Below, piece after piece: positions 9,014 to 18,458 of a stretch of 64,000 nucleotides of DNA; the stretch's first letter is position 1, and every line of letters begins with the position of its first letter. The translations under genes were made by a program, and so were the position numbers. The notes beneath the pieces were generated by a model. The model saw only the letters and a program-made list of their open reading frames with translations, was not told where the DNA came from and ran no database searches. This DNA comes from DATKFM01 sp963810485 (lineage in GTDB: Bacteria > Pseudomonadota > Alphaproteobacteria > Dongiales > Dongiaceae): positions 1 through 64,000 of the forward strand of contig CAWENQ010000003.1 of assembly GCA_963810485.1 (NCBI GenBank). Reading direction: 5' to 3'.

Positions 9014-10689
9014 TGCCTGAAACCACAAAGCTACGCGTCATCCCCCTCGGCGGTCTCGGCGAGATCGGCAAGAACATGATGCTGCTCGAGTACGGCGACG
9101 ACATGATCGCCGTCGACTGCCGGCCTCATGTTCCCCGAGGAGGAGATGCTCGGCGTCGACCTCGTCATCCCCGACGTCACCTACATCGAGCGAGCACCGC
9201 GAGAAGTTCCGCGCCATCTTCATCACCCACGGCCACGAGGACCACACCGGCGCCCTGCCCTACGTCCTGCGCAAGGTCAACGCGCCGATCTACTGCACGC
9301 CGCTCACCGACGGCCTGATCAGCGTCAAGCTCAAGGAGCACCGCCTCCTCGACGACCACCGACCTCCGCACGCATCCTGCCCGGCGAGATCGTCAAGGTC
9401 GGCGTCTTCGCGCGTCGAGGCCTTCCAGGTCGCCCACAGCATCCCGGACTCCGTCGGCTACGCCATCCACACGCCCGTCGGCACCGTCATCCACACCGGC
9501 GACTTCAAGCTCGACCACACGCCCGTCATGGGCCAGCTCACCGACCTCGCCCGCCTCGCCGAGCTCGGCAACGAGGGCGTCCTGCTGCTCCTCGCCGACT
9601 CGACCTACGCCGAGGTCGCGGGCTACACGCCGTCCGAGCAGATCGTCGGCGAGGCGCTGATGCAACATCATCGCCAACGCCAGGGCCGCGTCATCGTCGC
9701 GACCTTCGCGTCGCTGATCTCGCGCGTCCAGCAGGTCGATCGACGCCGCCGACGCCGGCGGACGCACGCGTCTTCGTCACCGGCCGCAGCATGATGGACA
9801 ACGTCGCAGATGGCGCGCGAGCGCGGCTACCTCGACGTTCCCGCGGCGATACATCGCTGAACGTCAACGAGCTGCGCAACATGCCGCACGACGAAGCTCG
9901 TCATCATCACCACCGGCAGCCAGGGCGAGCCCACGTCCGCCCTCACGCGCATGGCCAACGGCGACCACCAGCACGTCCAGATCGCAGGAGGGCGACACCG
10001 TCGTCCTCTCCGCCTCGCCCATCCCCGGCAACGAGGCGCTCGTCTACCGCACCGTCGACAACCTCTTCCGGCTCGGCGCCAACGTGCTCTACAACCGCAT
10101 CGCCAACGTCCACGTCCGCGGCCACGCCGCCCAGGAAGAGCTGAAGATCATCCAGGCCCTCGTGCAGCCCAAGTACTTCGTGCCCGATCCACGGCGAGTA
10201 CCGCCACCTCGTGCTGCACGCGCGCCTGGCGCGCGAGATGGGCGTCGAAGAAGAGAACGCCATCGTCCTGATCGACGGCGACGTCCTCGAGATCGACGGC
10301 GAGACGCGCCGTACTCGTCGAGCGAGATCCCGGCCGACTACGTCTACGTCGACGGCCTCGGCGTCGGCGACGTCGACCACGTCGTCCTGCGCGACCGCCA
10401 GCACCTCGCGACCGACGGCATGGTCGTCGTCATCGTCGCCGTCGACAAGCAGACCGGCAAGCTCGTCGGCCGGCCCGACGTCGTCTCGCGCGGCGTCACC
10501 GGCATCGACGAGTCCGAAGAGCTGATCGAACGCACCCGCGAGGCCGTCGTCGAAGCCCTCGGCGGCGAAGACGACCACATCGTCGAATGGGCCGCCGTGA
10601 CGCAGACAGGTCAACGAGCCGTCGCCAAGTTCCTCTACAGCGAGACCCACCGCCGCCCCATGGTCATGCCCGTCGCCGTCGAGGTCTAA
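9013..10689 (+). CDS. Ribonuclease J, many frameshifts
   Basis: RNA-processing endonuclease and 5'-exonuclease of the metallo-beta-lactamase/beta-CASP superfamily. GTG start at 9013 gives TTKLRVIPLGGLGEIGKNMM. Zinc-binding residues are in FITHGHEDHTGALPYVLR and VIHTGDFKLDHTP; beta-CASP motifs include LLADSTYAEV, VIVATFASLISRVQQV, VIITTGSQGEP and the C-terminal HGEYRHLVLHARLA. The tail VEWAAVTQT...VAKFLYSETHRRPMV is the usual RNase J end. About 555 residues. At least fifteen indels are visible, for example extra bases at 9191, 9809, 9984 and 10186, all between codons. RNase J is common in Firmicutes, Actinobacteria and Chloroflexota. Confidence 0.92.
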
Positions 10690-11027
10690 CCAGGCCGTCC
10701 AGCACCTATTCCACCAGGCAAACTCCCGCACGCCACTAACTGTGATTGCTCTGAAAGTCCGCATCGGCATCGGCGAAGAGGGCAAACTGCCCGACACTCA
10801 TTCCGTTTGTGTGAGGGACGCGAGTCCTCATGAACGATTGCGAGGAGCGAACCGCCGAAGCAATCGTTGAAGCCCACGATGACAATCCTGATTCCGAGAA
10901 CGCCCAGTCCCTCGCCCCGGAGAGGGGTTAGGGTGAGGGCCTGCCTCCCCTAACCAGGACACCCTCGCGAGAACGCTCGGCTCCCCTTCTCCCCGCAGGG
11001 AGAAGGGGCTGGGGGATGAGGTGACCC
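10690..11027. other. Intergenic stretch with palindromic repeat
   Basis: No supported gene between the RNase J and ABC1-kinase stop codons, which converge here. The right half is filled by the first copy of the palindromic repeat described at 10970-11023; the bases before it (10910-10940) contain a related GGAGAGGGGTTAGGGTGAGGG string. The left 200 bases show nothing I recognise. Confidence 0.6.
10970..11023. repeat. Palindromic repeat, copy 1
   Basis: GAGAACGCTCGGCTCCCCTT start, inverted arms CTCCCCTTCTCCC / GGGAGAAGGGG around a short loop, then CTGGGGGATGAGGT. It ends 4 bases from the stop codon of the minus-strand ABC1-kinase gene, so in that transcript it forms a hairpin right after the stop. 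Confidence 0.8.
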
Positions 11028-12428
11028 CTACGCCTCCAACAACCGCCGGCTCTCCGAGCCCTCCGCCCCATTCCCGCCCGCCTTCGCCGCCGCGTCAATC
11101 TCGTCCAGCAGCTTCGACATCTCCACCAGCAGGTTCGTCTTCGACCGCAGCGTCATGCTCAGCCCGTTCAGCAGCCCCATCACGCGGCCGACGAACAGCA
11201 GGTCCGCCGGAATCTTGATCAGCGGGTTCGCTCGCAGGATACGCAGCATCTCCCGGTACGACACCTGGAACATGTCCGGGTCCGCCCAGCCCGCGCTCCT
11301 CCGCCCGCATCTGCTTCGCGATGTCGCCTACGTACGCCCGCCCCAGGTTCTCGTACCCCGTATCGTCGTCGTCCTTCATCCGGAAGCCCAGCGCCCGGAA
11401 CGTCCGACCCAGCTCCGTGTCGTCCTCCGACAGCAGCGCCCGCGTCATCTGACCGAAGATGAACCGGAAGGGCGCACCCACCTCCTTCACCTGCCCGAAG
11501 TCCACCATGACCAGCTTCGGCCCCGGCGCCACCATCAGGTTCCCCGGATGCGGGTCGGCGTGGAAACAGCCCGTGCTTGACCAGCATCTCGCTGAACGCC
11601 ACGAGAAGAATCTTCGCCACCTCGGCCGTATCGATGCCCGCGCGCTCCAGAGCAGCTCGGTCCGTAATCTTGATCCCCTCGACGAACTGCATCACCAGCA
11701 CGCGCCGCGTCGAGTGTTCCCAGTAGATCTCCGGGATGACGATGTCCTCGACGCCCGCGAAGTTGGCCGCGATCTTCTCCGCGTTGTGTCCCTCGCCGAT
11801 GAAGTCCAGCTCGCGCGGGATCATCCGGCTCATTTCTTCAGAAATGAAGCTCAGGTCCAGCGTCTTGTCCAGCCGGTTCAGGATGCCGATGAACGTCGCG
11901 TTGTTCTTCAGATCGTCCTGCACCAGGCGCTCGATGCCTGGATACTGCACCTTCACGGCCACCACGCGCCCGTCGTGCAGCACCGCCCGGTGCACCTGCG
12001 CCAGCGACGCCGACGCCACCGGCGCGCGCTCGAACTCCCGAAACACGGCCTCGAGCGGCTTCCCCAGCTCCCGCTCGACTAGCCTCCCGGATCACCTCGA
12101 ACGGCTCCGGCGGCACCTCGTCCTGCAGGTGCGAGAACACCTCGATGTACTCGTCCGGCACGATGTCCGGCCGGCTGCTCAGAAACTGCAGCGTCTTGAT
12201 CAACAGCCCCTGTAGCCGCACCGCCACGCCGTACAGGCGCTCGGCGCTGCGTCGGTGGTGCTGCCGTCGCGCCCCCTCCGCCCAACCTCCCCCGCGCCAC
12301 CGCTCCTGAAACCCAATCCACTTATACCCGGCAAACAGCCGTGCCAGCGCCGACCCCGCAAGCACGAACCGCACCACCCGGCTACGCGGCGGCCGGCCTC
12401 GGGCACGTAAAGGCGGAACAAACGTCAC
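11028..12428 (-). CDS. ABC1/UbiB-family atypical kinase, frameshifted
   Basis: ABC1 (AarF/UbiB/ADCK) protein kinase-like fold, often tied to quinone or lipid metabolism. The family N-terminal extension is SSRPDIVPDEYIEVFSHLQD; its KxGQ motif reads KTLQ here, so the Gly is replaced. Next come the Ala-rich loop (APVASASLAQVHRAVL), the VAVKVQYPG Lys motif, an ELDF/E stretch, the catalytic HADPHPGNLM and VDFGQV (DFG). Shifts near 12070, 11570 and 11290 break about 460 residues. A GTG at 12428 is the likely start; it is not firm. The stop is followed by repeat copy 1. Confidence 0.82.
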
Positions 12429-12499
12429 CCCTCTATCGAACCAGCAACCACAGGAATGAGCAACGACGCCTGCCTGGCCAGCGAACAGCAGGCCCCAAC

Positions 12500-12679
12500 C
12501 CGTCATTCCGAGGAACGAGGAATCTCGCTCATCAAGAATCACTCTCCCGAGACCGCTTCGATCCCCTCTCCCTGGAGGGAGAGGGTTAGGGTGAGGGGGC
12601 GCTCCATCGCCAGAACACCAATCCGAGAACGCTCGGCTCCCCTTCTCCCCACAGGGAGAAGGGGCTGGGGGATGAGGTC
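12500..12679. repeat. Palindromic repeat, copy 2, with associated short repeats
   Basis: Core 12625-12679 repeats copy 1 almost exactly and ends 5 bases from the ThuA-like stop codon. Before it lie a related palindrome (CCCTCTCCCTGGAGGGAGAG, about 12567) and a CATTCCGAGGAACGAGGAAT string near 12503 that recurs with copy 3 at about 13500. Confidence 0.78.
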
Positions 12680-12684
12680 AGCTC

Positions 12685-13392
12685 CTACTCGTATCCCCGG
12701 CTCGCCGCCCACGCGACCCCGCGCCGGATCAGCTCCTTGTACACCGGCAGCTCCCACGGACCACGATGGTCCGGCTGCACTGCGCCCGGCCTCGGCGTGT
12801 CGAACGGGCGGTTCGCGTGTCCCAGCGCCAGGTACAGCACTCCACCATCGCCGACCCGGTGCCGGTACATCAGCGGCCGTCGTCCGTACTCGATCGTGCG
12901 ATTGCCGAACGCCTCGCCGCCCCAGTGCGTCTCCAGCAGCACCTCGATATCCCCGTGCTCCTCGATGCAGTACAGCTCGTCGTCCAGCGCGAAAGGCTTG
13001 ATGCCCTCGACAATCGGGTCACCCGGCTTCGATATCTCGACCTCGAAGTGGCTGTACGCCGGATGCGTGATGAACTTGCTCCCGAGGAGGCTCGGCAAGT
13101 GAACGTTATCCTTAACAGAGTTGCTCGCATGGATCGCGAACCAGCGCCCGCCACGCTCCAGGAACCGCCGCAACGCGTCGCAGTTCTCGTCGCTCACCGG
13201 CACCTGCGACGTATAGCTGACGAGCATGTTGCCCGCCTCGATCGCCTCACCGGCGTCGTAGTCGTTCCAGCTGTCGGCCCGGATCTCGCCCGCGTCGTAG
13301 ATCGCCTGCAGCAGGCGGATGCGCGCGTAGTCAAAGTCATGATTATGGGCCGGACTACCGGCGACAACGTTAGCGACCAAAGGTTCGGACAC
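12685..13392 (-). CDS. ThuA-like domain protein
   Basis: Intact 235-residue protein of the ThuA-like (class I glutamine amidotransferase-like) superfamily, seen in sugar-utilisation and unknown contexts. Features: NDYDAGEAIEAGNMLVSYTS, the RFLERGGRWFAIHASNS segment in which ThuA proteins carry a conserved His, HPAYSHFEVEISKPGDPIVEG, and a C-terminal GDGGVLYLALGHANRP. GTG start at 13392 follows GGAGGAATTCC. Nothing nearby explains the substrate; the gene is transcribed in the same direction as hemB, with repeat copy 3 between them. Confidence 0.8.
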   Translation of the reverse strand: MSEPLVANVVAGSPAHNHDFDYARIRLLQAIYDAGEIRADSWNDYDAGEAIEAGNMLVSYTSQVPVSDENCDALRRFLERGGRWFAIHASNSVKDNVHLPSLLGSKFITHPAYSHFEVEISKPGDPIVEGIKPFALDDELYCIEEHGDIEVLLETHWGGEAFGNRTIEYGRRPLMYRHRVGDGGVLYLALGHANRPFDTPRPGAVQPDHRGPWELPVYKELIRRGVAWAASRGYE

Positions 13393-13543
13393 GGAATTCC
13401 TCCTCGAAACTGAGCCAATTACCGCAAAGTCCAGACCGAGGACAATCCTACAAGGGTCAGCACCACCGTTACGAGGGTCACCCCGCACGCCCCATCCGTC
13501 ATTCCGAGGAACGAGGAATCTCGCCGACCAGCACCCACCTATC

Positions 13544-13599
13544 GAGAACGCTCGGCTCCCCTTCTCCCCAAGAGGGAGAAGGGGCTGGGGGATGAGGTT
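13544..13599. repeat. Palindromic repeat, copy 3
   Basis: Same core as copies 1 and 2 (GAGAACGCTCGGCTCCCCTT, arms around AAGA, then GGGGATGAGGT). It ends 4 bases from the hemB stop codon. The string CATTCCGAGGAACGAGGAAT lies immediately to its left, as with copy 2. Confidence 0.8.
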
Positions 13600-13603
13600 C
13601 CCG

Positions 13604-14598
13604 CTACTTCTGCAGCAGCCGCGCAGCTTCCTTCGCGTGGTACGTGATGATGATGTCCGCGCCGGCGCGCTTGATCGAGGTCAGCACCTCCATCATGATC
13701 CGGTCGCCGTCCAGCCACCCGTTCGCCGCCGCCGCCTTGACCATCGCGTACTCGCCCGACACGTTGTACGCCGCCAGCGGCATATCGAACCGCTGCCGGG
13801 CCTGCGACAGCACGTCCAGGTACGACAGCGCCGGCTTCACCATGACGATGTCCGCGCCCTGCTCAATCTCGTCCTCGATCTCGCGCAGCGCCTCGCGGCG
13901 TTCGGCGGGTCCATCTGGTACGCGCGCCGGTCGCCGAACGACGGCGTGCTGTCCGCGGCCTCCCGGAACGGCCCGTAGAAGGCCGACGCGTACTTCGCCG
14001 CGTACGCCATGATCGGCGTCGAATTCATCCCCGCGTCGTCCAGCGCGGCCCGCAGCGCCGCCGTGTGCCCGTCCATCATGTCCGAGGGCGCCACCATGTC
14101 CGCGCCGGCCTCCGCCTGGCTGACAGCGACGCGCGCCAGCAGCTCCAGCGTCGTGTCGTTCTCGACCTCGCCCGAAGGCGTCAGGATGCCGCAGTGACCG
14201 TGGTCCGTGTACTCGCACAGGCAGACGTCGCAGATCACGCACAGCCCGGGGTCGGCGTCCTTCAACGCCCGCACCGCGTCCTGCACGATGCCGTCCGCCG
14301 CGTACGCCTCGCTCCCCAGCCCGTCCTTCGCCGACGGCAGCCCGAACAGCAGCACCGCCGGCACCCCCAACGACCGCAGCTCCCGCGCCTCGCCCGCCAG
14401 CTGGTCCAGCGACAACTGATACTGCCCCGGCATCGAAGCAATCTCGTCCCGCACATTCGATCCGCGTGTCACGAACAACGGATACACGAAATCTCGCGGG
14501 TCCAACCGCGTCTCGGCCAGCAGACTCCGAAGCGCCTCGCTCCGCCGCAGACGCCGGAACCGCTTGAAGGTGGCAGGAATCCGCACGGACGTAGTCAT
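13604..14598 (-). CDS. hemB: Delta-aminolevulinic acid dehydratase (porphobilinogen synthase)
   Basis: Condenses two 5-aminolevulinate molecules to porphobilinogen in tetrapyrrole synthesis. About 330 residues, normal length. Landmarks: FVYPLFVTRG near the N-terminus, the zinc Cys cluster CDVCLCEYTDHGHCG, APSDMMDG with the neighbouring allosteric region, the Schiff-base lysine segment YAAKYASAFYGPFR and second active-site lysine VMVKPALSYLD. One base shift near 13910 joins YQMDP to ERREALREIE. The ATG at 14598 fits the family N-terminus (RFRRLRR). It is the only haem gene in the window. Confidence 0.93.
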
Positions 14599-14917
14599 AT
14601 TCCCAGTCTATCTCACCCGCCGTCGGTCTGCATGGCCACCCGGTCGCACCATAGTAGGTGCCGAGCATGCTGGGCACGCCTTCCTCCCCATCCGGTGTCA
14701 TTCGCTCGACCGACGCTTCTCCTCTGCCGACTCCCGTAGCCGAGATGTTCCCCATCTCGGCGTCATTCGTTCGACTAGGTCCGTCCAACGCAGACCTGGA
14801 TTTCAGACCACACCTCTCGCACCGCCCCGCTTTCGCTGACAGAGAATCCGGCTCCCCTCTCCGTAAACGGGGAGGGGGCTGGGGGGAGGGGTCTCGCCCT
14901 GCGCTATAGTTCGCCCC
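14599..14917. other. Intergenic stretch with degenerate repeat copy 4
   Basis: Divergent promoter region between hemB and the reductase gene. A degenerate copy of the palindromic repeat lies at 14843-14893 (CTCCCCTCTCCG / CGGGGAGGGG arms). No gene is supported. Confidence 0.55.
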
Positions 14918-15343
14918 ATGAGCGAAATCGATGTAAACGAGATGAACCGCGGCGTCATCGCCCAGATGCGCGCCAACGCCGGCAATGTCCTCGAAGGCCG
15001 TTTCGCCGGCTCCGACCTCCTCCTCCTCACGACCACGGGCGCGAAGAGCGGTCAGACCCGCACCAACCCCCTCATGTACCTCCGCGATGGCGACCGCTAC
15101 GTAATCTTCGCCTCGCGCAACGGCGGTCCCAAGCACCCCGACTGGTACTTCAACCTCGTCGCCCATCCGGACGTGGAGCTTGAAGTCAAGGGCGAGCGTT
15201 TCGGCGCCACGGCCAGCGTCCCCACCGGCGACGAAGCCGAGCGCGTCTGGGCGCAGTGCATAGAGCAGCGCCCCTTCCTCGCCGACATGCGCACGAAGGC
15301 GCTGCCCCGTCAGCTGCCCCTGGTCCTCATCGAGCGCCAGTAG
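14918..15343 (+). CDS. Deazaflavin (F420)-dependent nitroreductase family protein
   Basis: Intact 141-residue split-barrel protein of the DUF385/Ddn family, which uses F420 or flavin to reduce quinones and nitroaromatics. Motifs: LLLLTTTGAKSGQTRTNPLMYL (cofactor phosphate contact TTGAKSG.xR), GDRYVIFASRNGGPKHPDWY, NLVAHPDVELEVKGE, all standard. ATG at 14918. The family is frequent in Actinobacteria and Chloroflexota, supporting the proposed affiliation of this half of the window. It converges with the dehydrogenase gene, 7 bases apart. Confidence 0.88.
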   Translation: MSEIDVNEMNRGVIAQMRANAGNVLEGRFAGSDLLLLTTTGAKSGQTRTNPLMYLRDGDRYVIFASRNGGPKHPDWYFNLVAHPDVELEVKGERFGATASVPTGDEAERVWAQCIEQRPFLADMRTKALPRQLPLVLIERQ

Positions 15344-15350
15344 CGGCCTG

Positions 15351-16311
15351 CTACCCCGCGTTCAGCACCCGCATCGGCTCGCCTCGCAGGAACGCCGCCA
15401 CGTTCTCCACCGTGTCTCCGTAGAAGCGCGCGTAGGCATCCTTTGTCACGAATCCGAGGTGTGGCGTCAGCAGCACATTGTCCAGCGCCAGCAAGCGGAT
15501 GGTCCGCCGCCATCGGCTCGATGTCGTACGTGTCCAGGCCCGCGCCGGCGATCCGTCGATTGCGCAGCGTGTCCAGCAGCGCCGCCTCGTCGATCAGCGG
15601 CCCCCGCGACGTATTCACCAGGTACGCAGTCGGCTTCATCCGCGCCAGGTCATCAGCGCCCGACGATGCCTTGCGTGCGCTCGCTCAGCACGAGGTGGAC
15701 GCTGAGGTAGTCCGCCTCGGCGAACAGCTGCTCCTTCGTCACGTACCGCGCACCTGCCTCCAGCGCCCGCTCCGGCGTCAGGTTCTGGCTCCACGCGATC
15801 ACGTCCATGCCGAACGCCTGCGCCACCTTCGCCACGCGCGCGCCGATGTTGCCGAGGCCAAGCAACCCCAACGTGTGGCCGATCAGGTCATCGCCCAGCG
15901 TCGTCTGCCACCGCCCGCCTGCATCGCATCGCGCTCGACGTACATCTTGCGCGCCAGCCCGATGATCAGTCCCCACGTCAGCTCCGCCGTGCCGTTGCCC
16001 GCCCCCCGAGTGCCACAGACGGTGATTCCCAGCTCCCGCGCCGCCGCCATGTCGATCGTCCGATTGCCCATCGCCGTCGTGTTCAGCAGCTTCAGCCTCG
16101 GCAGGCGCTCCAGCAGGCTGCGAGGAAACGCCGTTCTTTCTCGCATCAGGCAGATCACCTCGAAGTCTGCGATCGCCGCGGCCCGTGCGGCCTCGTCCGT
16201 CGGCAACGCCTCGTTGAACACGGTAATCTCGGCGTCCGGCGGCAGCACCGTCCAGTCGGCACTGGATAGCGCAACGTTCTGCCAGTCGTTAAGGATGGCT
16301 ACCTTGGTCAA
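15351..16311 (-). CDS. D-2-hydroxyacid dehydrogenase family protein, frameshifted
   Basis: NAD(P)-dependent oxidoreductase of the D-isomer 2-hydroxyacid dehydrogenase family. About 320 residues: substrate-domain start MTKVAILNDWQNVAL, AMGNRTIDMAAARELGI, nucleotide-binding LGLLGLGNIGARVAKVAQAF (GxGxxG), YLSVHLVLSERTQG, the arginine motif VNTSRGPLIDE, a D-E pair region and, after a shift near 15500, LTPHLGFVT with the catalytic His. Shifts near 15905, 15650 and 15500 break the frame. The true substrate is unknown. Confidence 0.85.
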
Positions 16312-16525
16312 GGGATGCTCCCGTCTGATTTCGAATCGCAGGATAGGTAAGACATAGCAGATTCACCGCGCCTATGTCTCCATCCACCCGGCTGGCTAAC
16401 ATTCGTAACCGTGCAGTAACAGGCACCCGACGATTCAGTGCTAGGCTTTCCTCCTAAGCGACCATTTCAGAGTGCTCGGTCGTGCGTACTGCCTGGCGCC
16501 CGTCACTCTAGTCAAGGAGCCCTCG

Positions 16526-17342
16526 GTGACAAGCGATACACCATCACGCACTGCCGATACGGTCGTCTTCATTCACGGCCTCTACCTCAACGCCACCAGC
16601 TGGGACAAATGGAAGGAGCGCTACGAAGCACGCGGCTATCGCGTCATCGCCCCTTCCTGGCCCGGCATGGACCGTAGCGTTGAAGAGTTGAGGGCGAATC
16701 CTGAGGTCGTTGCCAATCAGGACGCGAAGGCCGTCCTCGACCAGTACGACAAGCTCATTCGCGACCTCGACAAACCGCCCATCGTTATGGGCCACTCCTT
16801 CGGTGGCATCTTCACCCAGGTAATGGCCGACCGTGGCATCTGCGCGGCGGCCGTCCCCGTCGATTCCGGTGGCCCGCGTGGCGTCTTCCGCTTGCCGCCA
16901 TCGACCCTCAAGGCGAACTTTCTCCTCCTGCGCAATCCGATCAACCGCAAAGTCGGCCGTGATGCCCACGGAGAAGCAATTCCACTACGGCTTTCTCAAC
17001 ACCCTGACCGAGGCCGACGCAAAGCCCTACTACGAGAAGTACGCCGTACCCGGGGCAAGGAACATCATCTTCACCGGCGCCTACGTCAACTTCAACTCAA
17101 AGACCGTGCTCAAGGTCGACTACAAGAACCCGAACCGCTGCCCGATGCTCTTCATCTCCGGCGGAAAGGACCACGTCATCCCGCCGTCCATCAACAAAGA
17201 GAACGCCGGCAAGTACAAGACACCGTCGCCAACCGAGCTGAAGCTCTTCCCTGATCGAGCGCACTTCACGGCCGGCCTCCCCGGCTGGGAGGAAGTCGCC
17301 GACTACGCCATCGAGTGGTGCGAGAGGATGACGAGCAAGTAG
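16526..17342 (+). CDS. Alpha/beta hydrolase, one frameshift
   Basis: Alpha/beta-hydrolase fold protein of about 270 residues. Oxyanion region VVFIHGLYLNATSWDKW, nucleophile elbow MGHSFGGIF (Ser), acid-bearing ISGGKDHVIPP (Asp) and the C-terminal His in DRAHFTAGLPGW. GTG at 16526 is preceded by AAGGAG. A single extra G at 16964, between the codons GAT and CCC, splits the gene; removing it restores GRDPTEKQFHYGF. Substrate unknown; relatives are often annotated as non-haem peroxidases or esterases without evidence. Confidence 0.83.
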
Positions 17343-17375
17343 CGGCCCAGCCCGTGAGGCCTCTGGACGCGATCC

Positions 17376-17940
17376 CTACTCGAAGAACTTCTTCGCCAGG
17401 CTGAGTACGTCGTCCATGTCCGGGTCGTCGCCACCTGCGGCAGCGCCGAGGATAGACGACAGCGTGTCCTTCGCTTCAGCAGGCGGCGCCGACCGACGTG
17501 TCCACCTGCTTCTCCAGCGCGCCCATCGCCGTGCCCGCCAGCATCGGCAGCATCTTCTTCAGCACCGAAGCGTCGATGCCCGTCTGCTGCGATGCCGCGC
17601 CGGCGACGTTCCGGCTCACGTCCTTGCTGCCGAGAATGTGCCCAAGAATCGCATTGCCATCTTCGATCGCCGCCGGTTGCGTAACGCTCGCCGGGTTATC
17701 GACGTAGGCGGCGTGTTTGCCGCCCGTGAGGGCGCCGAGCAGGTCCTCAAGGCCGCCGGGCTTCGACGCGTTCTTCGCGAGGCCCTTGGTCAACGCCGGT
17801 AGTAGCGCGCTCGCGGCAGTCTGAGCCAGTGACTCCGGAATGCCGAGCTGCCTGGCGATCTGGCCGACAACCTTGTTGGACCCCCCGTTGCTACCGCCAC
17901 CCAGAAGCGAACCAAAGATCTCGTTCACCGCATCCTCCAT
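17376..17940 (-). CDS. DUF937 family protein, one frameshift
   Basis: About 187 residues after bridging one extra base near 17484. The N-terminal half is a low-complexity helical DUF937 region (GGGSNGGSNKVVGQIARQLG, TAASALLPALTKGLAKNAS), followed by the repeated theme AILGHILGSKDVSRNVAGAA and KKMLPMLAGTAMGALEKQ. The C-terminal tail DMDDVLSLAKKFFE is acidic then helical. DUF937 proteins are widespread and uncharacterised. ATG at 17940. Confidence 0.8.
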
Positions 17941-17986
17941 CGCTGCACACGCCGGTGGTGCCCATCTTAGCCCAGCCGAAAATGAC

Positions 17987-18022
17987 AGAAGGCCCGTCAC
18001 CGGACACGATGACGGGCCTTCT
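17987..18022 (-). terminator. Terminator hairpin
   Basis: Perfect 13-base stem AGAAGGCCCGTCA / TGACGGGCCTTCT with a ten-base loop, downstream of the minus-strand gene 18132-18356. T-rich bases follow on that strand. Confidence 0.75.
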
Positions 18023-18131
18023 GTCTTACTACGTGGCATCTTGTGCAAGATCGAGAGATCTGCGGCGCCCGCGAACGGCAAGAGGCGCCCGTCCGAGCAT
18101 CACGGTCCTCTCCTGCGCTGGCCCGCCTTGC

Positions 18132-18356
18132 CTACGTCGCGGCAGGCACCTCGCGCGCTAGCGCATCCAGGAGCAATGAGACCCGATACTCCTCGGCCCG
18201 TTCCGTAGGCGCCGCCGCAATCCACCGCAGCCATTGGGCTTGCTCGGCCGGCAACCGGCTCCTGAATGCAGAGTGCAACTCGAAGTCGACGAGCGCCCGC
18301 TCAACAAATTGCTCCGTCGAAGTGGCGTCGTCTGCAGTCCTGTTTCGCGTTGTCAT
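18132..18356 (-). CDS. Small protein of unknown function
   Basis: 74 residues, starting MTTRNRTADD. The central part (LPAEQAQWLRWIAAAPTERAEE) weakly resembles the C-terminal helix-turn of YdeI/OmdA-type proteins, which carry LPPSHRREYVRWIEEA-like segments; this is a short match and no function is assigned. It is divergent from the MocR regulator, with about 100 bases between starts, so it could be its target. A terminator hairpin lies downstream. Confidence 0.5.
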   Translation of the reverse strand: MTTRNRTADDATSTEQFVERALVDFELHSAFRSRLPAEQAQWLRWIAAAPTERAEEYRVSLLLDALAREVPAAT

Positions 18357-18391
18357 GGGAATCCTCCCTTGTTACATGCCCCGATCGTAGA

Positions 18392-18446
18392 CTGACCAAA
18401 GGACCACACAAAGGGCCAATTCAGGCGAAGTTGGACAGACCAATTA
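18392..18446 (+). promoter_or_regulatory. Possible MocR operator (direct repeats)
   Basis: Three direct repeats of a GACCAA/GGCCAATT/GACCAATT type begin at about 18394, 18414 and 18438, spaced 20 and 24 bases, in the divergent region before the MocR gene. MocR regulators commonly bind direct repeats near their own promoter. Inferred only from position and repetition. Confidence 0.35.
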
Positions 18447-18458
18447 CTCGCCGCTAGC

